Assembly: GCA_902805995.1 (NCBI GenBank)
Contig: CADCUU010000237.1
Coordinates: 1-14,619, forward strand
DNA length: 14,619 nt
Reading direction: 5' to 3'
Origin: an uncultured Rubellimicrobium sp.
Lineage (GTDB): Bacteria > Pseudomonadota > Alphaproteobacteria > Rhodobacterales > Rhodobacteraceae
Under the pieces are notes generated by a model. It was not told the origin of the DNA. It searched no databases and saw only the letters and a program-made list of their open reading frames with translations. The position numbers and the translations under genes are program-made. Below, in pieces: positions 1 to 10,082 of the stretch; position 1 is the stretch's first letter; the number at the start of each line of letters is the position of its first letter.

Positions 1-1
1 G

Positions 2-1126
2 GCCGCGCTCGCCGCCATCCGCGACACCCACGAGCTTCGACCCGAGGGGCTGCACCCCCTCCGCTTCGATCCCGCCACCGACCTCCGCTTTGACTACGGC
101 CCCGCGCTGCCCGGCCATGCCAACGGGATGATCCTGCGCGGCACCGACGCACAGGGCGACGTGATCGTGGAGGAGACTTACTACTCGGTCGGCGGCGGCT
201 TCGTCCTCACGGCCGAGGAACTGGCGGCGGGCAAGGCCACCGACAGCGGCCCGCCCGTCCCCTTCCCCTTCGACAACGCCGAGGCGATGCTGCGGATGGC
301 CCGCGACTCCGGCCTCTCCATCGCCGAGATGAAGCGGAGGAACGAGCTGTCCCGCATGGATGCGGTTGGCCTCGACGCAGGCATCCGCCGCATCTGGGAG
401 GTGATGAACGCCTGCATCGACCGGGGCCTCACCTCCGAAGGCATCCTGCCCGGCGGCCTCAAGGTCAAGCGCCGCGCCATGGGCATCCACCGCTCGCTGC
501 TGGCCGAACGGGGCCTGAACCTTGTCGCCCCGCACACGATCAACGACTGGATGTCCGCCTATGCCATGGCGGTGAACGAGGAGAACGCGGCGGGCGGGCA
601 GGTCGTCACCGCGCCCACCAACGGGGCCGCGGGCGTCGTCCCCGCCGTGATCCGCTACTGGCTCGACCATGTCCCCGGGGCGAGCCAGCGCGACATCCCC
701 ACGTTCCTGCTGACCGCCGCCGCCATCGGGGGCCTCATCAAGTACAACGCCTCCATCTCCGGCGCGGAATGCGGCTGCCAGGCCGAGGTGGGCTCTGCCT
801 CCGCCATGGCCGCGGCCGGGCTCTGCGCCGTCCTGGGCGGCACGCCCATGCAGGTGGAGAACGCCGCCGAGATCGCGCTGGAACATCACCTCGGCATGAC
901 CTGCGACCCGGTGCGCGGCCTTGTCCAGGTCCCCTGCATCGAACGGAACGGCCTGGGCGCGATCAAGGCGGTCTCGGCGGCGTCGCTGTCGATGCGCGGC
1001 GACGGCACCCACCTCGTCCCCCTCGACGCGGCCATCGAGACGATGCGCCAGACGGGCCGCGACATGCACGAGAAGTACAAGGAAACGTCCCTCGGCGGCC
1101 TCGCGGTGAACGTGCCGAACTGCTGA
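2..1126 (+). CDS. sdaA: L-serine dehydratase (L-serine ammonia-lyase), iron-sulfur type; 5' end missing
   Basis: Deaminates L-serine to pyruvate and ammonia in the cytoplasm with a [4Fe-4S] cluster. The frame is open from base 2; the start lies outside the window, leaving 374 residues. The beginning holds the end of the beta domain ([12 protein letters not shown], just after the first in-frame ATG at 128), then the alpha catalytic domain with [14 protein letters not shown]. Numbering from the fragment, Cys259, Cys301 and Cys312 are spaced 42 and 11 residues apart, the same spacing as the three cluster cysteines I recall for the Legionella and E. coli enzymes. The protein ends in Cys (VNVPNC); in this family the C-terminal Cys acts as a 'tail-in-mouth' fourth ligand, so the 3' end looks complete and functional. 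The family is clear; the exact symbol (sdaA or sdaB) is conventional. No T-tailed terminator follows. Confidence 0.96.
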   Translation, partial: AALAAIRDTHELRPEGLHPLRFDPATDLRFDYGPALPGHANGMILRGTDAQGDVIVEETYYSVGGGFVLTAEELAAGKATDSGPPVPFPFDNAEAMLRMARDSGLSIAEMKRRNELSRMDAVGLDAGIRRIWEVMNACIDRGLTSEGILPGGLKVKRRAMGIHRSLLAERGLNLVAPHTINDWMSAYAMAVNEENAAGGQVVTAPTNGAAGVVPAVIRYWLDHVPGASQRDIPTFLLTAAAIGGLIKYNASISGAECGCQAEVGSASAMAAAGLCAVLGGTPMQVENAAEIALEHHLGMTCDPVRGLVQVPCIERNGLGAIKAVSAASLSMRGDGTHLVPLDAAIETMRQTGRDMHEKYKETSLGGLAVNVPNC

Positions 1127-1139
1127 CTGCGATCCGCCG

Positions 1140-1169
1140 TTGACGGTTCCGCACCCGCGCGCCTAGCTT
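1140..1169 (+). promoter_or_regulatory. Candidate sigma-70-type promoter for the dienelactone hydrolase gene
   Basis: TTGACG (1140-1145) lies 18 bases before TAGCTT (1164-1169). The -35 matches the consensus in five of six bases. The -10 is weak, as is common in alphaproteobacteria. Transcription would begin near 1176, inside the inverted repeat at 1171-1198. Inferred from spacing and motif only. Confidence 0.4.
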
Positions 1170-1170
1170 C

Positions 1171-1198
1171 GGCCGACCTACTCTGACGAAGGTCGGCC
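1171..1198 (+). promoter_or_regulatory. Perfect 9-bp inverted repeat over the transcription start and ribosome site
   Basis: GGCCGACCT (1171-1179) and AGGTCGGCC (1190-1198) are exact complements around a 10-base loop, ending one base before the ATG at 1200. The likely Shine-Dalgarno GAAGG (1188-1192) falls partly in the 3' arm, so the hairpin would hide it. It could be an RNA hairpin that lowers translation or a DNA operator next to the promoter. No T-tract follows, so it is not a terminator of the usual kind. Confidence 0.55.
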
Positions 1199-1199
1199 C

Positions 1200-1760
1200 A
1201 TGCCCCACATCGTCCTCTTCCACTCCATCCTGGGCCTGCGCCCCATCGAACGCGACCTCACCCGGGAATGGGAGGACGCAGGCCACACCGTGAACCTGCC
1301 CGACCTCTACGACGGTCGCGCCACGAACGACTACGACGAGGGCTTCGCGCTTTTCCGCGAGATCGGCCGTCCCACAATCAGCGCCCGCGCGGCGGAGGCC
1401 ATCGCCGCCGCGCCAGCAGAGGCCGTACTGGCTGGCGTCTCCATGGGCGCGGGCCTCGTCGCGGACCATTGGGGGCAGCGGCCCCAAAGCCGGGGCGCCC
1501 TCCTCATCGCCGGGCCCGCCGAATGGTCGCCCGCCCTTCGCCCCGGCCTGCCGGTCCAGGCCCATATCGCCCGCCCCGACCCCTTCGACCCCGAGGAGGT
1601 CTTTGCCGAGTGGGAGGGGGCGAACCCCGGCGCCGCTCTCGACCTGCGCCGCTACGACGGCGTGGGCCACTACTTCCTCGACCCCGCGCTGTCCGACTAC
1701 GGCGAAAAGGCCGCGCGAGAGGCCCGCGCGGCCATGCTGACCTTTCTCGCTTCGATCTAG
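1200..1760 (+). CDS. Dienelactone hydrolase family protein (alpha/beta hydrolase)
   Basis: A 186-residue cytoplasmic alpha/beta hydrolase of the dienelactone hydrolase family; the substrate cannot be told from sequence. The N-terminal strand (IVLFHSILGLRP) and a Tyr-Asp-Gly segment near residues 37-39 are typical of the small members. The nucleophile elbow is GVSMGAG with Ser81, where classical dienelactone hydrolases carry Cys, so this belongs to the serine branch. Asp127 in the ARPDPFDP loop and His157 in GVGHYF complete a plausible triad. The ATG at 1200 follows GAAGG by 7 bases. It has its own candidate promoter and a hairpin over the ribosome site, so it is probably transcribed apart from the serine dehydratase. 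Its stop lies two bases from the stop of the convergent DUF4139 gene. Confidence 0.88.
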   Translation: MPHIVLFHSILGLRPIERDLTREWEDAGHTVNLPDLYDGRATNDYDEGFALFREIGRPTISARAAEAIAAAPAEAVLAGVSMGAGLVADHWGQRPQSRGALLIAGPAEWSPALRPGLPVQAHIARPDPFDPEEVFAEWEGANPGAALDLRRYDGVGHYFLDPALSDYGEKAAREARAAMLTFLASI

Positions 1761-1762
1761 GC

Positions 1763-3715
1763 TCACTCGCCCGACAGATGCGCCTCCAGCGCGGCCTCGG
1801 TGGCCAGAGCCGCCTCGCGCAGCGCCTCGATCCGGGCGCTCGCTTCCGCGATCTGGTCCTCCAGCCCCAACAGGTTCGCGAGGAACCGGTCATAGGCGGC
1901 CGAGGGCTGCGGCACGGTACCCAAGAGGCGACTCACCCGGTCCTGCTCGTTCGTCAAGCGCCCGAGCGCCCCCTCGGCCTCGACCAGCGCATCCTCGGCC
2001 CGGTCCGCCTCACGCATCAGTCGCGCGGCCTCCTCCAGGTAGGCCCGCGTCCCCTCGTCGCTCGCCTGCCCGACCCAGACGAGGATCGCCGCCTCGTCCA
2101 GCGTCCCGATCTCCACGACCTGCTCGTAGGGGTACACGTCGCGCACACGCAGGACCGCGCCCTCCGCCTCCACCGGCAGCACGGTCCGCAGCCAGCGCCG
2201 CCCGTCGTCGTCCTGCCGCGCCTTGCCCTCGGGGCCGGTCAGCACCTCCGTCTTCCAGCCCTGGGCCAGCGGATGGTCGATCACGATCTCCCGCGCCTCG
2301 CCCGACGGCGAGGTCACGAGGTAGCCCACCTCGCGCACCTGCTCCTGCGTGATGGTCAGCACCCCCTCCGACGCCCGCACCGACACCTGCCGCGTGGTTT
2401 CGGACACCGTCTCCTCGACCCGCAGCTTGCGGTCCATCCCAAAGGGCACGGCCTCGGTCTCCCCCGGCGCGACCAGCGGGAAGTCCGCGTCGCCCACATA
2501 GCCACCCGTCTCATCCGACACCGTCATGATCCCCGCAGGCAGCCGCACCGAGAGATCGTTCGTCACCTCCAGCATCATCTGCGGGTTGCCCGTCCGTGTG
2601 GCGTTCCGGCCCTTCCACAGCGACAGGTGGCTCGCCTCCAGCGCATCCGTGAGGAACGGGAGCGACAGCATCTCCCCCGCGCCGAGGTCCACCGGCTCGG
2701 CAAAGTCGAAGCGGGAGTCGAGCACCCCTTCCTCCGCCGCCGTCGCGGCGACGATGGGCGCGGGCGCCACGACCTGCGGGGCGAACCCGCCCGCCTCCCG
2801 ATCCTCGGCGAGGGCGGCAAAGGTCCCCGGCTCGGGCTCCATCACCATCACGGGCGCGGGCGCCACGACCACAGGGAACTCGGGCTCCACGACCTCCCGG
2901 TACCGCCAGTCCCGCGCATGAAGGTCCGCAGCCAGCGTCACGGGGGAGCCCGAGGACAGCGTGAGCGCCACGTCCTCCCAGTCCTCGCCGGTGGCGTTCT
3001 CGATCACCGCCCAGGCCTGAAGGTCCACTTCCCCCTCCTCGCCCGTGACCGCGCGATAGGCCGTCTTCCACGCAGGCGCGGCCACGACATAGGACAGCGC
3101 GCCACCCGTCACCTCCGCCCCCTCGATCGTCACCGCGACCTCGCGCACCGCGCCCGAAGCGGATTCCCGCAGCGCCGCGAGCCCCCGCGCCAAGGCCGCG
3201 TTGATCTCCTCATCAAGGATCGCGATCTCCAGGTCCCCGTCAAAGACGTGCCGCCGCAGCGCGCCGTCGTCGCCCAGCACGGTCAGCACCGTCTCGCAGC
3301 CACGCTCCTCCGTGCAGTCGTCGACGACGCCCATCACGACGCCCTCGCGCCCCTCCGGGAACCCCGGCTCGCTCACCCGCACCCGAATCCCCGGCACCGA
3401 CCGCAAGAGCGTCACGAGGTCGGTGGCCGCGGCGGGCGGGAAGGGCAGCGAGGCAAAGGCGTCCTCCACCGGCGTCTGCCCGTCCAGCGACAACCGCGCC
3501 CCCGTGATTCCCGCTCCGCGCACGAGGAGCGACTTCAGCACGTCGTTCACGTCCCTCAGCGGCACCCTCAGCGAGACCTCCCGCGCGGCCCCCGTCTCAC
3601 GGGTCAGTTCGGCCAGGCCCGCCTCGAACAGGACGACCTCGCGGACGGGCGCCTCCTGCCCCAAGGCGGGCGCGGCGGCGATCAGGGCGATGAGGGAAAT
3701 AGCGGTGGCGCGCAT
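1763..3715 (-). CDS. Secreted DUF4139 domain-containing protein (MuiA-related)
   Basis: A 650-residue protein with a signal peptide (hydrophobic MRATAISLIALIAAAPALG, likely cut before Gln20), so periplasmic or envelope-associated. The DUF4139 signature lies at about residues 205-260: APAWKTAYR with Trp216, then IENATGEDWEDVALTLSSGSP. A Pro/Ala/Val-rich linker with VVAPAP twice sits near residues 275-325. The last ~92 residues (from YLEEAARLMREAD) are Glu/Ala/Arg-rich and look like coiled coil, which in classical MuiA proteins lies before DUF4139 instead. The family's biochemical role is not established; the mucoidy link comes from naming. The start at 3713-3715 is chosen over the longer frame because AGGAG lies 5 bases upstream and the signal peptide begins there. 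It is downstream of an alpha/beta hydrolase gene on the same strand, after a 137-base gap. Confidence 0.85.
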   Translation of the reverse strand: MRATAISLIALIAAAPALGQEAPVREVVLFEAGLAELTRETGAAREVSLRVPLRDVNDVLKSLLVRGAGITGARLSLDGQTPVEDAFASLPFPPAAATDLVTLLRSVPGIRVRVSEPGFPEGREGVVMGVVDDCTEERGCETVLTVLGDDGALRRHVFDGDLEIAILDEEINAALARGLAALRESASGAVREVAVTIEGAEVTGGALSYVVAAPAWKTAYRAVTGEEGEVDLQAWAVIENATGEDWEDVALTLSSGSPVTLAADLHARDWRYREVVEPEFPVVVAPAPVMVMEPEPGTFAALAEDREAGGFAPQVVAPAPIVAATAAEEGVLDSRFDFAEPVDLGAGEMLSLPFLTDALEASHLSLWKGRNATRTGNPQMMLEVTNDLSVRLPAGIMTVSDETGGYVGDADFPLVAPGETEAVPFGMDRKLRVEETVSETTRQVSVRASEGVLTITQEQVREVGYLVTSPSGEAREIVIDHPLAQGWKTEVLTGPEGKARQDDDGRRWLRTVLPVEAEGAVLRVRDVYPYEQVVEIGTLDEAAILVWVGQASDEGTRAYLEEAARLMREADRAEDALVEAEGALGRLTNEQDRVSRLLGTVPQPSAAYDRFLANLLGLEDQIAEASARIEALREAALATEAALEAHLSGE

Positions 3716-3785
3716 GGCGGCTCCTGAAAGGGATGCGAGGACTGGCCGCCAACCTAGCCCTCCCCCTTCCCCCCCGCGAGGCGCG

Positions 3786-3815
3786 GTTTCCTTACCCAAG
3801 TTCCGCCAAGGAAAC
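3786..3815. promoter_or_regulatory. Perfect 8-bp inverted repeat upstream of the DUF4139 gene
   Basis: GTTTCCTT (3786-3793) and AAGGAAAC (3808-3815) flank a 14-base spacer, in a locally less GC-rich patch between the alpha/beta hydrolase stop and the DUF4139 start (both on the minus strand). Read on the minus strand no T-tract follows, so an operator or RNA hairpin is more likely than a terminator. Confidence 0.4.
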
Positions 3816-3852
3816 GCACCCCAAGCGCGTCACACCCCTTCGGCCCAGCGCG

Positions 3853-4863
3853 TCAGCCGTTCTGCGTCAGGAAGGCCGCGATCTCCGACAGGACCCGCGA
3901 CCGGATGGCGGGCGTCTCCATCAGCACCTCGTGGCGCGCGGCGGGCACCTGCACGAGCCGCGCCCCCGGCCAGTCCGCGAACCGGCGGCGGATGCGCGAC
4001 GGGTCCACGATCATCTCCTCCGTCCCCACGAGGGCCAGCGCCGGCACCTTGGGCGCGGGCCCGGACATCAGCCGCCGCATCTCCCGCAGCGCCTCGTTCA
4101 GCCAGTGCAGCGACGGCCCGCCCAGCGCGAGCTCCGGCTCCGCCGCCAGTTGCGACCGCAGCCATTCAAAGGTCGTCCGGTCCGAGGTCAGCGTGTTGTC
4201 GGCAAAGTCGCAGCGCAGGAGGTAGCTTACCGCCTCCTGCCCCGGCGTGAGGAGATGCCCGAACCCGAAGCCCCGCCCCACCGAGGTCACCGACCACGCC
4301 ACGGGACGAAGAGCCGCCGTCATCTGCAAGCCCCACATCGGCGCGGAAAAGACCGCCGCCCGCACGTCGAGCCCTTCCCTCAGGGACCGCAGCGCGATGC
4401 AGCCCCCCATGGAATGCGACAGCAGGACCCACGGCTCGGGCAGCCCCAGCGCCCGCCCATGAGCCAGAAGCGCCCGCACGTCGCGCTGATAGTCCTCGAA
4501 GCGGCCCACATGGCCCAGCGACCGCTCGGCCCGCAGCCGGTCCGACAGGCCCTGCCCCCGCCAGTCCACCGTCAGCGTGGCATAGCCCAGCGCCGCGAGG
4601 TCCCCGGCCAGCCGCCCGTACTTTTCGGCGTATTCGGTGCGCCCGGTGAACAGGAGCACCGTGCCCTTCCGGGCCCCCCGGCCCCAGGACACCGCCCGCA
4701 GCCGCACGCCGTCCTCCGCCTCGATCCACCGGGCCGTCCCGTCCAGGCCCGCCTGTGCGAGGTGGCGGTGGAACGGGGCCTCGCCCGCAGGGGCCCCGTC
4801 CAGGAGGCGTCCTCCGTCAGCCAAGGACCGAGGCCAGGCGCATGGCCGCCCCCATGTCCCCAT
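3853..4863 (-). CDS. Alpha/beta hydrolase, lysophospholipase/monoglyceride-lipase type
   Basis: A PldB-like serine hydrolase, probably acting on lysophospholipids or monoacylglycerols; the substrate is inferred from family. Numbering from the ATG at 4863: oxyanion loop LFTGRTEYAEKY (71-82), DWRGQG (100-105), nucleophile elbow SHSMGG with Ser151, an acidic residue in VGTEEMIVD (279-287), and His311 in ARHEVL. There is no signal peptide. The start is uncertain. I give the ATG at 4863 as the outer limit, but it overlaps the upstream SCP2 gene by 47 bases and has a poor ribosome site. GGAGGA (4810-4815) sits 6 bases before a CTG (4801-4803), just after the SCP2 stop; starting there gives 316 residues beginning near APFHRHLA, where homologues usually begin. 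A TTG at 4822-4824 is a third option. It is co-directional with the SCP2 gene and likely co-transcribed. Confidence 0.87.
   Translation of the reverse strand: MGTWGRPCAWPRSLADGGRLLDGAPAGEAPFHRHLAQAGLDGTARWIEAEDGVRLRAVSWGRGARKGTVLLFTGRTEYAEKYGRLAGDLAALGYATLTVDWRGQGLSDRLRAERSLGHVGRFEDYQRDVRALLAHGRALGLPEPWVLLSHSMGGCIALRSLREGLDVRAAVFSAPMWGLQMTAALRPVAWSVTSVGRGFGFGHLLTPGQEAVSYLLRCDFADNTLTSDRTTFEWLRSQLAAEPELALGGPSLHWLNEALREMRRLMSGPAPKVPALALVGTEEMIVDPSRIRRRFADWPGARLVQVPAARHEVLMETPAIRSRVLSEIAAFLTQNG
4810..4815 (-). promoter_or_regulatory. Strong Shine-Dalgarno without a canonical start codon
   Basis: On the minus strand GGAGGA lies one base after the SCP2 stop codon (4817-4819) and 6 bases before an in-frame CTG (4801-4803). 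No ATG, GTG or TTG follows at usable distance in the hydrolase frame. This decides between the possible starts of the hydrolase and favours CTG. Confidence 0.5.
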
Positions 4864-5107
4864 CCACGGCGAGCTTGCCGCTCATGAAGGCCGAGGTCGG
4901 GTTCAGCGTCCCCGTCAGGATGTCCCGGAATGTGTCGGGCGTCGCGGTCAGGGTCACGTCGGCAGGGCCTTCGCCTTTCCGCGCCTCGCCCTGATCGACA
5001 AAGATGCTGCCTTCGCCCGTCAGGACGAACATGGCGGTGCCCTCGAAGCTCCGCCCCGCCATACGTTGGTTCAGTTGTGTGACCGCTTGGTCCAGAATCT
5101 CGCTCAT
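4817..5107 (-). CDS. SCP2 sterol-binding domain protein, single domain
   Basis: A 96-residue stand-alone SCP2 domain, a small hydrophobic-pocket fold that in bacteria binds or carries fatty acyl and other lipids. Visible family features are the N-terminal amphipathic helix (SEILDQAVTQLNQR), the central strands (TAMFVLTGEGSIFVD, then ADVTLTATPDTFRDILTG) and the C-terminal FMSGKLAVDGDMGAAMRLASVLG, including the near-invariant SGKLAVDGDMG. I chose the ATG at 5105-5107 because AGGGAG lies 6 bases upstream. The ATG two codons earlier (5111-5113) directly abuts that site. The gene leads a minus-strand group with a lysophospholipase-type hydrolase, which fits a lipid-handling role, though this is inference. 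It diverges from the TPR gene across 73 bases. Confidence 0.9.
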   Translation of the reverse strand: MSEILDQAVTQLNQRMAGRSFEGTAMFVLTGEGSIFVDQGEARKGEGPADVTLTATPDTFRDILTGTLNPTSAFMSGKLAVDGDMGAAMRLASVLG

Positions 5108-5137
5108 GCCCATCTCCCTTTACCTGCTTGTGATGTC

Positions 5138-5165
5138 CTTCCCCTGGTGTTTGTTCCAAGGGAAG
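5138..5165. promoter_or_regulatory. Imperfect inverted repeat between divergent SCP2 and TPR genes
   Basis: CTTCCCCTGG (5138-5147) and CCAAGGGAAG (5156-5165) pair with a single mismatch around an 8-base loop. It occupies the middle of the 73-base divergent intergenic region, a natural place for an operator serving both genes. I could not fix confident -35/-10 elements for either gene here. Confidence 0.35.
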
Positions 5166-5180
5166 CGCTACAAAAGGGTT

Positions 5181-5753
5181 ATGGGATCGCGCCATCTCCC
5201 CTTCAAACCTATCGTGGCGGCACTGCTCGCCCTGGTATGGTTTTCCGCACCAGCCTTCGCCCAGCAGACCGATGCGGAGCGGGAGGCCGACCTCCTGCGC
5301 CAGCTGCGCGAGGCCGAGGACCCGGCAGCCGCCCAGATGATCGAGACGGAGCTGACCGGGCTCTGGTCCCGCAGCGGATCGGCCGCCATCGACCTGCTGC
5401 TCCGCCGCGGCCAGGACGCCTTGGAGGCCGGCGACGCCGAGGCCGCCATCGAGCATCTGACCGCCGCCATCGACCACGCCCCCGACTTCGCGGAGGCCTA
5501 TGCCGCCCGCGCCGCGGCCTATTACCTGACCAACCGCGCGGGCCCCGCCCTCGATGATCTGCGGCAGGCCTTGGTGCTCAATCCGTCCAATTGGCAGGCC
5601 ATGCAAGGCTTCGCCTTGATGCTCGAAGAGATGGGGCGCGAAGAGGACGCCCTTGAACTATGGGGTCGGGTGCACGAGATGCATCCTCAGAACGCCGAGG
5701 CCCAGGCCTCGGTGGACCGTCTGCGGCTTTCGCTCGAGGGCCGCACCCTCTGA
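5181..5753 (+). CDS. Periplasmic tetratricopeptide repeat protein
   Basis: A 190-residue exported protein: positively charged start (MGSRHLPFK), hydrophobic core (PIVAALLALVWF) and likely cleavage after APAFA. Two or three TPR units follow, e.g. AIDLLLRRGQDALEAGDAEAAI, AIDHAPDFAEAYAARAAAYY and ALVLNPSNWQAMQGFALMLEEMGREEDALELW. TPR proteins are scaffolds for protein-protein contacts; no catalytic residues are evident and the partner is unknown. The start at 5181 is chosen because it begins the signal peptide; upstream in-frame ATGs would add sequence that breaks it. The ribosome site is weak (AAGGG 2 bases before the ATG). Only 17 bases separate it from the helicase, suggesting one operon even though this product is exported and the helicase is cytoplasmic. 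Confidence 0.85.
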   Translation: MGSRHLPFKPIVAALLALVWFSAPAFAQQTDAEREADLLRQLREAEDPAAAQMIETELTGLWSRSGSAAIDLLLRRGQDALEAGDAEAAIEHLTAAIDHAPDFAEAYAARAAAYYLTNRAGPALDDLRQALVLNPSNWQAMQGFALMLEEMGREEDALELWGRVHEMHPQNAEAQASVDRLRLSLEGRTL

Positions 5754-5770
5754 CTGCGCGGAGCGCGCCC

Positions 5771-9245
<3,475 letters not shown>

Positions 9246-9250
<5 letters not shown>

Positions 9251-9287
9251 GCGGCGCCCTCAAGTGAGCGCGGGACTCCAGTGAGCG
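9246..9287 (+). repeat. AGTGAGCG three times at exact 17-base spacing across the helicase stop and hslR start
   Basis: AGTGAGCG occurs at 9246-9253, 9263-9270 and 9280-9287. The first copy contains the helicase TGA and the third contains the GTG start of the S4 protein. The intervening bases are only partly similar. It looks like a small tandem duplication of a stop/start junction; only the third GTG is in frame with the S4 gene. Confidence 0.65.
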
Positions 9288-9613
9288 ACGACCCCGCGCG
9301 CGAGACGATCCGCCTCGACAAGTGGCTCTTCCAGGCGAGGTTCCTGAAATCCAGGGGCCTCGCCGCCGATCTCATCCAAGACGGCAAGATTCGCGTGAAC
9401 GGCCAGCCCACCGACAAGCCCGCTCGCGCGGTGGGCGCAGGCGACGTGCTGACCTTCGCCCTTCACGGCCGCGTCCGCGTGCTGCGCATCCTTGGCCTCG
9501 GCGATCGCCGAGGCCCCGCCCCGGAGGCGCAGGGCCTCTACGAGGATCTCGCCCCCGAACCGGGTGCCCCTGCGGCAAGGCAAGCCCCGCCCGCCGCCCC
9601 ATCGCTTGAATGA
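9281..9613 (+). CDS. hslR: S4-domain RNA-binding protein, Hsp15 (HslR) type
   Basis: A 110-residue protein whose first ~70 residues form an S4 RNA-binding domain: [19 protein letters not shown], then [29 protein letters not shown]. coli Hsp15 binds stalled 50S subunits carrying peptidyl-tRNA and helps recycle them; the same role here is inferred. The remaining residues ([21 protein letters not shown]) match the usual C-terminal extension, ending in an Ala/Pro-rich tail. The only reasonable start is the GTG at 9281. No strong Shine-Dalgarno is visible, so translation may depend on coupling to the helicase, whose stop is 30 bases upstream. A perfect 22-base palindrome lies inside the gene at 9494-9515. 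FdxA follows after 49 bases. Confidence 0.88.
   Translation: MSDDPARETIRLDKWLFQARFLKSRGLAADLIQDGKIRVNGQPTDKPARAVGAGDVLTFALHGRVRVLRILGLGDRRGPAPEAQGLYEDLAPEPGAPAARQAPPAAPSLE
9494..9515. repeat. Perfect 22-base palindrome within hslR
   Basis: GGCCTCGGCGA (9494-9504) is followed at once by its exact reverse complement TCGCCGAGGCC (9505-9515). The centre contains GCGATCGC. It encodes part of LGLGDRRGP, a conserved protein segment, so it may be partly a coding coincidence. As RNA it would form a tight hairpin. Confidence 0.7.
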
Positions 9614-9662
9614 TCCGCCCCCACGCGTTACCTCAGCGCCGGACTCAAAGGCGCGGACTCCC

Positions 9663-9998
9663 ATGACCTACATCGTCAACGACAACTGCATCGCCTGCAA
9701 ATACACCGACTGCGTGGAGGTCTGCCCCGTCGACTGCTTCTACGAGGGGGAGAACATGCTGGTGATCCACCCCGACGAATGCATCGACTGCGGCGTGTGC
9801 GAGCCCGAGTGCCCCGCCGACGCGATCCGCCCCGACACCGAGCCCGACATGGCCAAGTGGGTGGAGTTCAACCGCAAGTATGCCGAACGCTGGCCGGTGC
9901 TCACCACCAAGAAGGACCCCCTCCCCGGCGCAGAGGAGATGGACGGCAAGCCCGGCAAAATGGACCTCTTCTCCGAGGCGGCTGGCCCGGGTAACTAA
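9663..9998 (+). CDS. fdxA: Seven-iron ferredoxin FdxA ([3Fe-4S] and [4Fe-4S])
   Basis: A 111-residue cytoplasmic electron carrier. Cysteines at 9, 12, 17, 21, 25, 40, 43, 46 and 50 match Azotobacter ferredoxin I (8, 11, 16, 20, 24, 39, 42, 45, 49) with a constant shift of one. By that alignment Cys9, 17 and 50 hold the 3Fe cluster and Cys21, 40, 43 and 46 the 4Fe cluster; Cys12 and Cys25 are the non-ligand positions. The C-terminal half ([22 protein letters not shown]) is the usual extension of this class. The ATG at 9663 starts directly at the conserved MTYIV; the ribosome site is weak. It sits between hslR and carD, a neighbourhood I recall as common in related genomes. Its redox partner is not indicated here. 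Confidence 0.96.
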   Translation: MTYIVNDNCIACKYTDCVEVCPVDCFYEGENMLVIHPDECIDCGVCEPECPADAIRPDTEPDMAKWVEFNRKYAERWPVLTTKKDPLPGAEEMDGKPGKMDLFSEAAGPGN

Positions 9999-10010
9999 TC
10001 GGTGGGCCGA

Positions 10011-10039
10011 ATGCTCCCCGGGATGTGACCCTGGGGCAT
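10011..10039 (+). terminator. Strong hairpin just after fdxA, without a T-tract
   Basis: ATGC-T-CCCC-GGG (10011-10022) folds back on CCC-T-GGGG-CAT (10029-10039) with one bulge and one mismatch around a 6-base loop. It begins 12 bases after the fdxA stop. The absence of a run of T means it may only stabilise the 3' end or act with Rho. Confidence 0.35.
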
Positions 10040-10082
10040 GGCCAGCACGGCGCGTCGGGCTTTCCCGGCTCGCAAAAATGTG

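Noticed and set aside
1268..3727. Very long (819-codon) plus-strand open frame opposite the DUF4139 gene
   Set aside because: Arg/Pro/His-rich translation with no family signature, antisense to a gene with clear signal peptide and domain. It is a GC-bias shadow.
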